Part shown: positions 52,319 through 63,229 of the stretch, in pieces
How the letters are laid out: every line of letters begins with the position of its first letter
How positions within the stretch are numbered: the stretch's first letter is position 1
Source of the DNA: Notospermus geniculatus
Taxonomy: Eukaryota > Nemertea > Pilidiophora > Heteronemertea > Lineidae
NCBI GenBank assembly: GCA_002633025.1
Contig: NMRB01000603.1
Coordinates: 82,941 to 146,940, forward strand
Direction of reading: 5' to 3'
Length of the DNA: 64,000 nucleotides
Translations under genes and position numbers: made by a program
Notes under the pieces: model-generated
Told to the model about the DNA's origin: nothing
Seen by the model: only the letters and a program-made list of their open reading frames with translations
Databases searched by the model: none

Positions 52319-53110
52319 GTTATTCATTTCGGTAACTCATCTAGGTGAGAGTGACGTACCAAAAAATATTTATGGCTAAAATATTCTTTTTATTCTTATT
52401 CTGTTTTATTCATTAGTTGATTCATGCCAGGTGACAGTCTGGAAACACGATGGCAAATTCTGCTGCCAGTGTTTTTTTCTTGAGGACTCCAACCCCATTG
52501 GCGCAATAGTGTCACTAGTGGTTAAAACTATTGAAATGAAAGGGACATTCAGGTCCTGACAATTTCCCACACAAAAGGCGCCCATTGTATAGGACCTGGG
52601 GCCTTTTTCAAAAAGTGACTTTCAAGCTAATGGTACCTTTAACCAAATGGTAAATGCATCGTCTCTGGTATCATTAGCTTAATGTAGGGTTAGGTCGCCC
52701 ACCTATTGACAGATATGTGTTCATCAGCCACTCTTCACTGACAAAGAATGGTGTATCAGTTGGTGACCGACCACTGTATGGTGGCCAACTACATGTACTC
52801 CCTTGTTGACCCTAATGGTTGTACTCCCTTTTCACCCTAACCAATAACTGTTATTAATTCAAAACACGCAATGAATATATGTATGTAAGCTTATATGACG
52901 GCACAACTCTCAAGTTTGGTCGAATCTGCACTGATGAGCCACCACAGGGACGTGAAAACTTGAATATAGTATTGGCTCTGTACCTACCCTTCTTCGTCAC
53001 GGTTTCTTGGGTGTTGGGCCCGTGTTCTTCCAGCAGTAATGTTGGTCAGAATCATAGAAGGCGAACGTGCGAACACGCACTTCTAGTCCATTTTAAGTAG
53101 GTTAAAATAC

Positions 53111-53329
53111 CTACGGAATATGACATACATTGTTTGCTGTTTCATCTTTGATAATCTCTTGGGTCATTTTATCACAATCAGTTTCGACATATTTGAACAT
53201 GTTTTCCTGATAGTCAAAACGTGGCAGTATGTCAAAAAACTTGTAAATCTGCTTTCCTTCATGATTAGCGACCATTCGTAACACTTCGGGTCTTTCCGTC
53301 ATTCTTCGGTAAATACCGAAATCTGGCAC
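53111..53329 (-). CDS. Probable exon of an unidentified gene
   Basis: The minus-strand frame reads VPDFGIYRRMTERPEVLRMV, then GKQIYKFFDILPRFDYQENM and FKYVETDCDKMTQEIIKDE, ending at TAG 53111, or earlier at a good donor AAT|GTATGT near 53130. The frame is open upstream to about 53355, where acceptor-like AG sites lie. The amino-acid order is highly protein-like, with balanced codon use. I do not recognise the family. A family-S element begins about 180 bp upstream. Confidence 0.4.
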   Translation of the reverse strand: MPDFGIYRRMTERPEVLRMVANHEGKQIYKFFDILPRFDYQENMFKYVETDCDKMTQEIIKDETANNVCHIP

Positions 53330-53511
53330 AGTTTCGAGCTCAAAGTTGAGAATGAATCAGCGACATTGCTCTTAAGGCTTCCTGTAGGCCTACATAGAAG
53401 TATACGGTATCCGAAAACGCCTGTTAACAAAGGCTTCCCGAAGATTCATGACCGTGAAGCCATTGTCAATCGGCGTTTTCGTATACCGTATACTTCTATG
53501 TACAGGAAGCC

Positions 53512-53729
53512 TGAAGGACCACGGTATTGCCACTTTCTGTCGACAGCCGGCGCCACCGACACCATTCTCCAATACTGTAGTTAAGCCTTTCGCCCCAGTG
53601 TTGGAGAATGTATGATTACACTACAATGCACGTAGTAGCATGCGTGGTTTACCAAGTCGTCAATATAAGTCTCCCATAACGCGTGTAGGTGCGACGCAGG
53701 ATTGGGAAGCAATACTGTGGTCCTTTAAT
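53512..53729 (+). mobile_element. Family-S type B element, both ends intact
   Basis: GGACCACGGTATTGCCACTT and GTCGACAGCCGGCGCCACCG on the left, AATACTGTGGTCCTTTAA on the right, with GCCCCAGTGTTGGAGAATGT inside. To its left, 53386-53510 is a separate hairpin (TTCCTGTAGGCCTACATAGA / TCTATGTACAGGAAGC; TATACGGTATCCGAAAACGC / GCGTTTTCGTATACCGTATA). Confidence 0.85.
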
Positions 53730-53884
53730 TACATGTAGGCCCAAAGGAAAAAGAGTTAAAACAATTTTTACATTGAAATCCTAAAAGCATCTGGTCTCTG
53801 GAGGGAAGTGATCATGATCGACCGACATGTAGCTTGTAATGTTCAGTCCCCGGGGTTCAGTCATGTCAGAGTGCAGACCGGTGT

Positions 53885-54185
53885 CATAGAATCTAATGCC
53901 CCCTCCCCTTATAGAATGTCCCCGAAAACATACATCAATGGCTTATGGGGCATCATTTAATATGAGATGTCAGTCATTTGAGCAATAGGTGTCACTACGG
54001 TCGAATTCAATGCCTAGCGGACCCATGTGGTTGATTGAGCACCAATCACGAGAATTCTATAGTGCATTGGTCCGCTAGAACGTTGCTGCCCTCTTTTGGT
54101 GATAAGCGCAGCTGACTGCTCCTATTGACCCATAATCTCGTGGTAAACAATACAGGTCGGCATCGGGGGGGGGCATTAGATTCTA
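53885..54185. mobile_element. Element with GAATCTAATGCCCCC ends containing a family-T copy
   Basis: ATAGAATCTAATGCCCCCTC at 53887 and GGGGGGGCATTAGATTCTAT ending near 54186 are inverted. Inside, 53975-54130 is an inverted family-T element (GGTGTCACTACGG, GCATTGGTCCGCTAGAACG). Related GAATCTAATGCCCC words are at 14527, 21870, 22005, 50016 and 55500. Confidence 0.7.
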
Positions 54186-54951
54186 TCAAATTTTATCATC
54201 AATGTGAAACTACTGTATGACACCAGCAGGAAATGACGGGAATTTTTTTCTTTCGATTGATGAATAACAAACAAACAATTGACGCGGGCAAAAAATTAGC
54301 ATGAACTATACATAAATTATGCAAATAAGTGTAAATGAAATGAATATGAAATTTCATTTTTGATATGAATCTTCCTTATATGGTAAAAATGAAACTGGAA
54401 TGAGCCATTTTGCATATGAGTGAGTAAATTTTGACATGCGTGTATAAAGAGTTAGGTTGTAAGTTTCACTTCTCATTGTCAACCCGTCGTCGACAAAAAT
54501 ACTGATCACTTCGTAACGACCCACAGAAAAGTTAAGGTAGGTCTTAACTTAACTCCATATGACGCTTTTGGCCGAGATAGCTCGGTATCAGTTAGATGCC
54601 TGACACCACCACTTTCTTTTGCTCATAACTCACTTATATTGGTCCGATTGAGTTACAATTGGGTGCAAATGAAAGAGAATCAAATTCTAAACAAGTTGAG
54701 TGCTTTTTTGCGCGCCTTTGTCGTAAATATAGATGCCCCCTCTCTTAACCGCGAATTTAGCGACATTTTTTTCAAAAATCGAGCAAAAATACGTCAATGA
54801 GTTAACCTAGGGCCTAGATTAGGTTAAAAATTAACCTAGTCACGTGTATTTTCTTCGCTATGAGAACTCGCTTCGAAACATTTTGCTTTTATGAGTGTCG
54901 GTAACTCCTGAAGCGTAGGCCTACCCCAAATTTTCTCCCCTTTTCAGAATC

Positions 54952-56655
54952 ATGTTGAAGCTGTTGGTTTTCGCTGCGTTGTTCGGCGCTATCGTTGCAC
55001 GTAAGTTTATACACGGAAACAATTCTATTGTCTTGTGTGTCACAAGCAGCCCAACTCCAGACAGCAGGTTTACTCCACTTTCCCCGTGGACTCGCGTTTG
55101 CCTTCGATAAGAGGTCAAGTGCCAAAAGGCACTGACCTTTTGATAGCCTGGGGCCGTATGTATAAAACATCTTAAGTGTAAAATTTCCCTTAACCTATTT
55201 TTCCAAACAAAAGATAAGGGAAATTGTACACTTAAGATGTTTTATGCATACGGCCCCAGGACCCATATTCATAAAACTACTTAAGTCTAAGTATGACACT
55301 TATCCTTTGTTCAACACAAAAGATAAGTGCCACACTTAGACTTAAGTGGTTTTATGAATACGGGGCCAGGTGTCATAGGGTCGATTGCCCCAATAAGTAG
55401 CGCCTGATGCCCGCTTGTGTAGTTTTTCATAGGACGAGGGTGTTTGGTCTTTCTACATTCCGATGGAATCGTGCTGCTTAATCCGTAAATGTATTGTTAG
55501 GGGGCATTAAGATTCTTTGTCATAGAATCGGATGCCCCTAACAATACATGTACGTCTACTCTGGGAACTCCACCACGTGATAAAGTAACAAAGTTGCCCT
55601 TAGACCACTTATCCATCGAATCCGGTGAATCGGTCGAATCCGTCTTTTCCTGATTCCCTCAGGGTGTGTACAGCCGCAGCATCCATGTTCTTCCCAATAG
55701 GAGCAGTCAGCCGCGCATATTGCCAACAGATGGCACCAAAGTTCTAGCGGACCAATGTACAGGAAAATCTACGTGATTGCTGCTCGATCAATAATGACTG
55801 GGTCCGCTATATGCATTGAATTGGGCCGTAGTGACACCTATTGGTCAACTCGCTGACAGCTGCTATTTTTCAAACACAGTCGATAACTACAGCGAACGGC
55901 GGGGAGATTGCCATGGTCACGACATCAAGTACATGGACAAAGCCAAAGCGGAACAGTGCGCTGCGGAGTGCAACAAGAACGATAAATGTCTTGGTTTCAT
56001 GTATGCCAAATATGGTGACAAGGAGTACTGTTGGCTCAAGGATGACAAATGTGAGAAGCTGACCCTCACCAACTACTCTTCGTTCCACTTCTACAACAAA
56101 AGTAAGTGTACCTGATAATAGCGAGGTTTAGAAAATGAATAATGTAAAAATGAACATACGATACGACAGTGACGTAACACTCCTTGTGTCAATTGACGCG
56201 AGTGTCGTATCATTTAGGCCTATCGCCGATTCACTTAAACTTCTTCTCTGTAATAAGTCTTAAATAACCAGCATTAACTCGTCATTAAATAACCAGCATT
56301 AACTCGTCATTAAATAACCAGCATTAACTCGTCATTAAATAACCAGCATTAACTCGTCATTAAATAACCAGCATTAACTCGTCATTAAATAACCAGCATT
56401 AACTCGTCATTAAATAACCAGCATTAACTCGTCATTAAATAACCAGCATTAACTCGTCATGTCTCGTCCCCAATCTCGTCCGCAACATAGCCACAACCTC
56501 CTCCCTAGTTTTGTCCAAAACGTCAAGAATTCAATTCCGAATACAGACACCATTTGTGTATGACGTCATCATTTTCAGAGGCGGCAGAAAAGCCAAAGGC
56601 GGAAGAAAAACCAAAGGCGGAAGAAAAACCAAAGGCGGAAGAAAAGAAACAGTGA
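54952..56655 (+). CDS. Secreted PAN/apple-like protein with lysine-rich repeat tail
   Basis: Three exons, 54952-55000, 55880-56101 and 56579-56655, join in phase (348 nt, 115 aa). Exon 1 is a signal peptide (MLKLLVFAALFGAIVA). Exon 2 carries six cysteines in a compact PAN/apple-like pattern (RGDCHGHDIKYMDKAKAEQC, AAECNKNDKCLGFMYA, EYCWLKDDKC); such domains bind proteins or carbohydrates outside the cell. Exon 3 is a short tail repeating KPKAEE three times before KKQ-stop. The start is the only ATG before the signal sequence. A poly(A) signal AATAAA lies at 57158-57163. Intron 1 holds two adjacent MITEs and one family-T element; intron 2 holds a 25-bp minisatellite. The family fit is inferred from cysteine spacing; partner and role are unknown. 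Confidence 0.75.
55150..55372. mobile_element. Two adjacent related foldback MITEs (PAN gene intron 1)
   Basis: The first, 55150-55258, pairs GGGGCCGTATGTATAAAACA with TGTTTTATGCATACGGCCCC. The second, 55259-55372, pairs CCCATATTCATAAAACTACT with a GGTTTTATGAATACGGGG end. Each has its own loop containing ACAAAAGATAAG. They are related but not identical. Confidence 0.85.
55696..55867 (+). mobile_element. Family-T element, copy 4, ending 12 bp before an exon
   Basis: Both tips present: AATAGGAGCAGTCAGC and GCTGACAGCTGCTATT. Its right end supplies part of the pyrimidine run (CTATTTTTC) before the CACAG acceptor of PAN gene exon 2 at 55880. Confidence 0.8.
56262..56460 (+). repeat. 25-bp minisatellite, eight units (PAN gene intron 2)
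   Basis: AAATAACCAGCATTAACTCG plus TCATT is repeated eight times without visible change, implying recent expansion. Confidence 0.97.
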
Positions 56656-57319
56656 AAATTGGTCTGCATACCAGGACGAAAAACATCACTGTGGTGTGTG
56701 TTTATTGTGTGTTTATTTCGTGTTTTACTTGAGAGATATTATTTGTGATGATGGAATGAAAGATTGTACGAAGTGAGATTGTGTAAATGCTCACGTGATT
56801 AGCATTTAAAGGGGCCGGGATGTTGGCACCATATTAGTTGTGCAGCGCGCCGGATGCGGCACTCAGGTTGGCTGACGTAGTAAGTCGTGACGTAACATAA
56901 TATGTAACAAGCCATGTGCGTTTTGGAGGTTTGACGTTAATTTAAGTATCCCGTCAAGCCGCATTGATTTTGAACCGGTTTTATTTCTTCATTTTGGAAG
57001 ATTCTAGTTAGTTGGAATACATCGCGTTACTTAACACGTCATTGTTTCTGCGTCGGGATACTCACTGCTACCACATTTCGTTCAAAATCATTAATATCTA
57101 CTGTTTAATATTTCTTTCAGTGTGAGCTGAATGTGAATTTCACCAGAATATCTTCACAATAAATGCCGAGGCGTTGAAACCTACATTTATTTCAGATGTT
57201 GTTCATTTATAGAAGTATTTCCCACTGCCGTTGTTTGAGGAGACAAAGAGCCTCAGAATTTCCCCCGAAGTAGGCCAGTACGAACATCTCTGTTCATCCC
57301 ATTCCCTTTCATTAAATAC

Positions 57320-57560
57320 AAAAGGCAAACAAGCCTGGCAGCGACAGGATTCACTGGGTGACCTCAGGGGCGGCACTCAGCCACATTCCCCCAAACAAGC
57401 CTGGCGGCGACAGCGCTCACTAGGTGACTTCAGGGGTGGCACTCGGCCACATTCCCCCAAACAAGCCTGGCGGCGACAGCGCTCACTAGGTGACTTCAGG
57501 GGTGGCACTCGGCCACATTCCCCCAGACTTCAGCAGCCGTGTATTGGCATATAAACACAT
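57320..57560 (+). repeat. 66-bp tandem repeat, three units
   Basis: Units starting near 57326, 57392 and 57458 (CAAACAAGCCTGGCGGCGAC core) end in CAGACTTCAGCAGCCGTGTA. A single copy is at 51943-52050. The period is a multiple of three, so the overlapping open frames are not evidence of coding. Confidence 0.9.
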
Positions 57561-58184
57561 GATGGCGTATACACAACAATCAGTGATTAACAGTCCTATC
57601 CACGAGAGAGAACAGCATAATGGGGAGGTAGCCATTCTTTTTCTACCATTTGATGGCGCTGCGACCGTATCCCCATAATTTGGACAAAATGCACTGTAAG
57701 TTTGTCGGACTCCCAAATTAGGTGTAGTGATTGTGCTTGGGCGAGTAGGCCTAATGCACTCATGAATGCAGTGGCATTCATCTTCATGGAGTAGCAGAAT
57801 TGAATAGATAAATACATGGTGATTGTATGTGCACAGTGCGTACAATTCTAGATACATGGGCAGCTCACCAGAAGTACTTCTGCCAAGTGCCGATCGATTT
57901 CGGTAAAATTGGAAATCAACGAATAGATTTTTACAACTGTACCCAGGTGTCAGATTCAAGCTTTCAGGACGTTAAGTTAGAATACAGGGAAAGACAGGGG
58001 ACGAGGTCCAACGAATTATATGAGTGTGCAACGTCGGCCTACATGAAGTGTGGCAGACTGGTTGAAACTGAAATGTAAATGTACCGAACTGCATGCACAC
58101 TGTCGGCCGTGTAATTGTGATGGATTTTCGGTAGACGTTGCCTGCCAGTGTACCGTACATGTACCTCAACGCGACGGAATAGCA

Positions 58185-61100
58185 ATGAAAAAAGGGTTAG
58201 ATTTGGGCAAGGTAAGAAAACGTGCTCTCATGATTCGTCATGTAAGCTAAACCCATGATAAATGCAGGTACCGTACGACATTTTTCAATGTCCCTTCTAA
58301 TGTAGGGGCCTGCATGTACATGTAAGTGCATGTAGTGGACGTGCACCCATGTACCTACATGGAAGTGCACCCAGAAAGTTACTTTTTTCATTGCGCGACT
58401 TCCTCAGATGAGCTATTGATGTTTCAAGGCGCTGTTTATAGACTCAACGGCACAAAAACTCTTCTCTCCTGCCTAAAGTAGGACTTTGAAATATTCCTTA
58501 TTGCAGATTTATATCTACTTAGCAGTTGTCTCCTTCATGTATTTCGATACGAGATGTAAAGAACTTCATGTAGAAGACTCAGACGTGAGCGGTTTGGGTA
58601 GGACTACAATCTACGGTAGGTTTATGACGGAATCAGGGTCGTCTTTTTTCGCTGCGGGGGCAGTTTAAGCAGATGTGCTCAACGGACGTGGGCTTGGTAA
58701 ACGTACTGTTGGTAAGCGTACGTGTGATAGGAATGGTCGTCCTCGGAATGCAAGTCCTAGTTGCAGCAGTCTGCCAATATAATAGGCCCTTTTTAAACGA
58801 AGTCGGTTCGATCCAGTTCAAGGCCAGTTCACTTTAATTTTTGCTACGTGAAAAGGGAATGATGGTAACCTACACAGGACGCATGGCTTTTTCACGGTGA
58901 AAAATGCAAGTGAACTGGCCTCGATCTGGATCGAACCAACACCGTGTGAAAGCAGCTATACTGTAAAGTGTTCGTTCTTACTTAAGGAAACTGTAAAACT
59001 GCTGGCATGAAGTTCAATCACAAAACTAAGATGTATGAGAAGAATATTCCAACCACGGATTCTCTAAAGTGTGTTCTAAAAAAATGTCATCCGGACGGGA
59101 ATGGAGGGTTCTTTATAAGGTAACTTCCTCTCACATCTCGCTACCTATACATGTTAAGCGTTCATTGGGGAGGATCGAGGTGAGGGGCTTTTTGACCTTT
59201 CAAGTAACCATCCTACATGTAAAAGAGCTCTTGCATGATTGTAGCCTCGGCCCCTTTCCGAAGTTGCTCACGTAAAAATGTACATGTACAGTGCGTGTGC
59301 ATGATACATTGAGCAACTTACTAGGCTATACAAGTCGCCCTGTAGGCCCTACACTCCGCATAGACTTTCAAAATGGGATTTTTTGATTTGAGTATGTAAT
59401 TAAGTTAGTCCAAAAATAGATAAGCTTATCTATTTTTTTTGGTTAGTCTCAATTCTCAAATTAAGAGTGTATAGCCTATACTAATATACTCTCTAAAATT
59501 CACAGAGTCTGATTATATTGGGATTACTCCGTATACATGTATGATAGTGGGGCGTTCATTCGTTTTGGACATGTTGGAGTGGATGTGCTGACTCCATGCA
59601 TGCCGTGGTCTGTAATGGCATTACCATCATTACAAGAAGTTTCACGCGGAGCTGATCTATTCTTAGATCACTGAAGTCATTCGATTCTAAAATTAGAACA
59701 CAGTGGACTCACCTATTACAATAGCCATGGCGCGGTGTCTGAGGCGTTCGCAGTCGATGTCACGATAAGAATGCCACAGCCAAAACAAATATGGGCTAAA
59801 TGGGTTTTATCAGGGGTTCCGGACGAGGCCTAATGCTGTTTTCGGGTTTTCGAGGCGGGGAGTCCTTAAATTCAAGCTAGTGGATAGCCTGGATTTTTGG
59901 ACGAACAACCATCACCCCTCTGAATAATGGACTAGTCCATGTCAGCACTGCAGGTTGAGATTTTCAAGACAAAATTGACGGGACAAAGGCACAACTGATC
60001 AAAATGAAATTTTCACTGATGTCTGAAGAAATATCAAAGCCTTTGATATACGGTCGAACCAGTTTAATTCCACCCCTCGTAAATTGTTTATCATTGGGGA
60101 ATCCCCAGACACTCTGCAGTTTTTCGAGGGAATCCCCGATTTTACCATTAAAATGGCATTCAACAGGGTTTCAAAACAAGGATAATGACGGCGGAGGNGG
60201 GTGTATGTTGTTTAATTTATCCATGCTGATGTTTACGACGATGTTTTGCGCCACGACTGCCGTATGATCCCAGCCTGACGACATGCTAACAAACATGACG
60301 AACGTGTACATCCAACTCGGCTGCCATGTCCTCGGCCCATATCCCCCATTTCCCGATCGGAGTTCTGTTTTTTTACGCCCTAACGAAACTGTAATTCCTT
60401 TTGACATTTTGGTCACAAAAAGCAACTGTCCGAGGACATGGCGGGATGGGGATGGTGTCCGAGAATAGGACCGCCGTCACTGAAAAATGTGCCCTATTCT
60501 CGGACACTTTCGGAAGTCAACTTGTGCGAAGCAGAGTGGATCAAAATACATCAAATAAACAGTTTCAGGTTCAGTTTACGCCACTTTCATCAATAAAACC
60601 TTACATTCGTTCTTTCATGTGGAATTGCGGGTCAAAATTGGCCGTGCATGTGTGACACGCGTGGCGGAGACTCCAGAGTCTGCATGCAGACTCAACTGAC
60701 AACTCTAGTTTGGTTTGTGTTGTACACTATTCAAACCCAAGCTTGGATTTTGGTTTGTATTTAAGACCGCCACCACCTCACAAGGTGGCGGTCTTCATTG
60801 GTTTCACTGGATTTCTCTCTCTCTCTCTCTCTCTCGATCTCTCCGTCCAATCTGTGGTTTCGGCAGGATAACTCAAAAAATACGCCACGTATCGCGACGA
60901 AATTTTCAGGAATTGTTGATATCAATGTTACACGGAATCCTATTGATTTTGGGGGTCATCCGCCGACAATGAACTGTTTAATTAGATGAAGTCTGTTGTC
61001 CTAACGCATTTTACCTTTGCCCATGACGTCAACAACCCATGACGTCGGGCCTAAGAACGCAGCGTCACCACGACGTCGAGCAATCCCCGATTTTACCATT

Positions 61101-61658
61101 AAAATGGCATTCAACAGGGTTTCAAAACAAGGATAATGACGGCGGAGGATAAAATCAGAAAAATCCCAGAAGCATTATGGACGTAGAGAACATCCAAAAC
61201 TTTCATTTCCCGAGCGAACTGGTTTACGATCGCCACTCTGTTTCGAATAAAATAACTTTGATCAGTAAAAATACCCGGAAAATGCACTGCTTAACCATTA
61301 GGCTGATGACGTCATCGCTCGTGGAAGAAAACTTCTTGTAATGGGAGTGAATTTGCATAAATCTCACTCCATAGAATTTAGGGAGTAAATTCAAATTCAA
61401 TAATCTTTTTCCAGCTGCAAAGGACTTTTCAAGTACAAAATGGCGTACTGTAAGCAGTCGTTACTGCTTCTCAAAGGGTGCTATATCACGGGAAGGATAT
61501 CGACGCCTCTACCCTACCCGCAGTGCTGCACCAAGTACCCAGTAGTCTGTCATGGCGACAAGTCCTTCAACTTCAAGACGTATCTACGGTTGTTGAACTC
61601 CAGAGTTGATCATATTGAAAAATGCCGGCAAAAGGATTATGTCCTGATGGAAAAATAG
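58185..61658 (+). CDS. Secreted single-domain von Willebrand C (SVWC)-like protein, four exons
   Basis: Exons 58185-58211, 58507-58597, 58987-59119 and 61415-61658 join in phases 0, 1 and 2 (495 nt, 164 aa), with donors AAG|GTAAGA, TGG|GTAGGA and AAG|GTAACT. Exons 1-2 give a signal peptide (MKKGLDLGKIYIYLAVVSFM..). Exon 3 holds GNCKTAGMKF, then SLKCVLKKCHPDGNGG. Exon 4 continues ISCKG, AYCKQ, LKGCYITG and the ending PLPYPQCCTKYPVVC. Cysteine order plus the terminal YPxCC..C is the SVWC signature known from small secreted proteins, some linked to stress or immune responses in invertebrates. A 44-residue basic tail follows the domain. An open frame upstream of 58185 lacks an ATG, so the start is probable, not certain. 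The role is inferred from family only. Confidence 0.72.
60131..61148 (+). repeat. Identical 67-bp direct repeats about 950 bp apart (SVWC intron 3)
   Basis: 60131-60197 and 61082-61148 are identical over 67 bp (AATCCCCGATTTTACCATTA start, GATAATGACGGCGGAGG end). An N falls at 60198, the first base after the first copy. A CT microsatellite lies between them at 60815-60842. Confidence 0.9.
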
Positions 61659-61664
61659 ACTATT

Positions 61665-61951
61665 TAAAGGACCACAGTATTGCTGCCCAATCCTGCGTTA
61701 CACCTACCCGCGTTAAGGGGGAGACCTCTATTAACGACTTGGTAAACTACCGCATGCAACTAGTCTCGCGCAGCCAGCCGTTTCGTTCCGCAGTGCTGCT
61801 ACACAAACTTGTTCGATCCCAGCGGCTGGGTGACCGAGACTGTAATCATACATTCTCCAACACTGGGGCGAAAGGCTTAACTACAGTATTGGAGCATGGT
61901 GCCGGTGGCGCCGGCTGTCGACAGAAAGATGCAATACAGTGGTCCTTTAAC
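61665..61951 (+). mobile_element. Family-S type B element forming the start of the SVWC 3' UTR
   Basis: TAAAGGACCACAGTATTGC starts 7 bases after the TAG at 61656-61658, and GCAATACAGTGGTCCTTTA closes the element. The interior is inverted relative to 53512-53729. It has an extra segment (GTCTCGCGCAGCCAGCCGTT to AGCGGCTGGGTGACCGAGAC) matching 47510-47560 and 48005-48080. The AATAAA at 62093-62098 beyond it is the probable poly(A) signal. Confidence 0.85.
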
Positions 61952-62205
61952 CCTTTCAGATCGAGTGGCAATTTCATAATTGAGAAAACCTGCCAAATCT
62001 TAAAGTCGTAAACGGTTAGAAATAACAGAGGATTTTACAGGAAATTCCTGCAGCAGGGTCCCCAGGACTGGATCTGTAAAATTACAGACTTAAATAAAAG
62101 TTAACAGAGACTTGACTGGAGGCTGACCAAATTATATTTTCATACTGTTCTCATAAAGCATCATTATGGAAAGTCCAATTGAGTCCAATGGATTGAGTCT
62201 AATGG

Positions 62206-62390
62206 ATAATTTGCCTGCCGACGTAGAGCCACCTAGCGGCAGCAACGCGAACTACAAAAATCCATTACAAAATGTACGTAGTAAAATCGGGTCATTCGCG
62301 CACAACGTTAATCCCTTGGGTTGGAGAGTGGCGTGGTGGCGCCGGCTGTCGAGAAAAACTGGCAATACCGGGCTTCTTTAAAACTTTATT
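62206..62390 (+). mobile_element. Family-S type A element, left tip lost
   Basis: GCCGACGTAGAGCCACCTAG, TACAAAATGTACGTAGTAAA and GGCGCCGGCTGTCGAGAAAA match 24973-25178; the right end is GCAATACCGGGCTTCTTTAA. Only about 250 bp after the type B copy. Confidence 0.75.
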
Positions 62391-63229
62391 CCCATTCTTA
62401 CATGTATTAAAAATTTGACATATTGGCTTTAGTAGTGAAAGGCCAAAGGGTNGGGGCTCTCAGTGGACATTACGTAACCATACACGATACTGTGCAAAGT
62501 TAAGACGGTAAACCATAGCTTGCCGAATCATGTGACAGTGCATAAACAACGAAGGAGTGCAAAATGCCAAAGAACATGAAATACATAGATTTATAACAGT
62601 TTATTGAAAACTTCTCCGAATATTTTACACTAGACCAACCTACACATTACATGGTACTATATGGTATAAAATATTTAATACATGATAAATTAGGTGTACC
62701 TACGGTCTAACTAATGTACATCCATATTATACCTAAGCTTAGTACATGTTTATTATACAATGTATATACCTAACTAAGCGTAGTGTACTCTATTCATTGT
62801 ACGAAGTAAATAGAAAGTCAGTTTTAAATCTTCTCAAACGGTTTCGCAGAGAGGATGTGTTTGTCAGATCCCCTGGCGCCTAACCTTTCCAAAGTGCACA
62901 TTAACATAGAACGCTAATCGAATGTTTTGCTGAATCGTTGGCCTGCCTCTCATAGGAAACCTTTCGCACCTGCACGCCTAGTGACCCCGTGGAGAGTCGA
63001 AAGATGGCGGTCTGATGGCACTGTGGTATCACCGGCTGGCCGATGTCCATTATCATAGCGTACATTACTCGCCGAAAGAATAAGATGTCTTCTCGTCATT
63101 TTTACCAAGTCACGATTCTTTCAAATGATTTTGTTTTCTGCGCCCGAAACGATGCCATGGAACCTTCACGACATGGCGGCGTATTTCCCCCACGCCGAGG
63201 CTTCCTCTTAGATCTGTTGGGCCGCCGAG
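62391..63229. other. Intergenic, no gene recognised
   Basis: AT-rich DNA with scattered TATAC words to 62800, then more balanced sequence. GAAAGATGGCGG near 63000 and CACGACATGGCGGCG near 63170 are YY1-like words found at promoters, but no following frame is convincing. A single N at 62452. Confidence 0.4.

Noticed and set aside
57231-57554. 107-codon frame over the 66-bp repeat
   Set aside because: Openness follows from the repeat period; the same repeat occurs as a non-coding single copy at 51943-52050.
58050-58184. Cys-rich stretch (KCKCTELHAHCRPCNCDG) upstream of the SVWC start
   Set aside because: In frame with exon 1 but without an ATG, and placing it before the signal peptide makes little sense.
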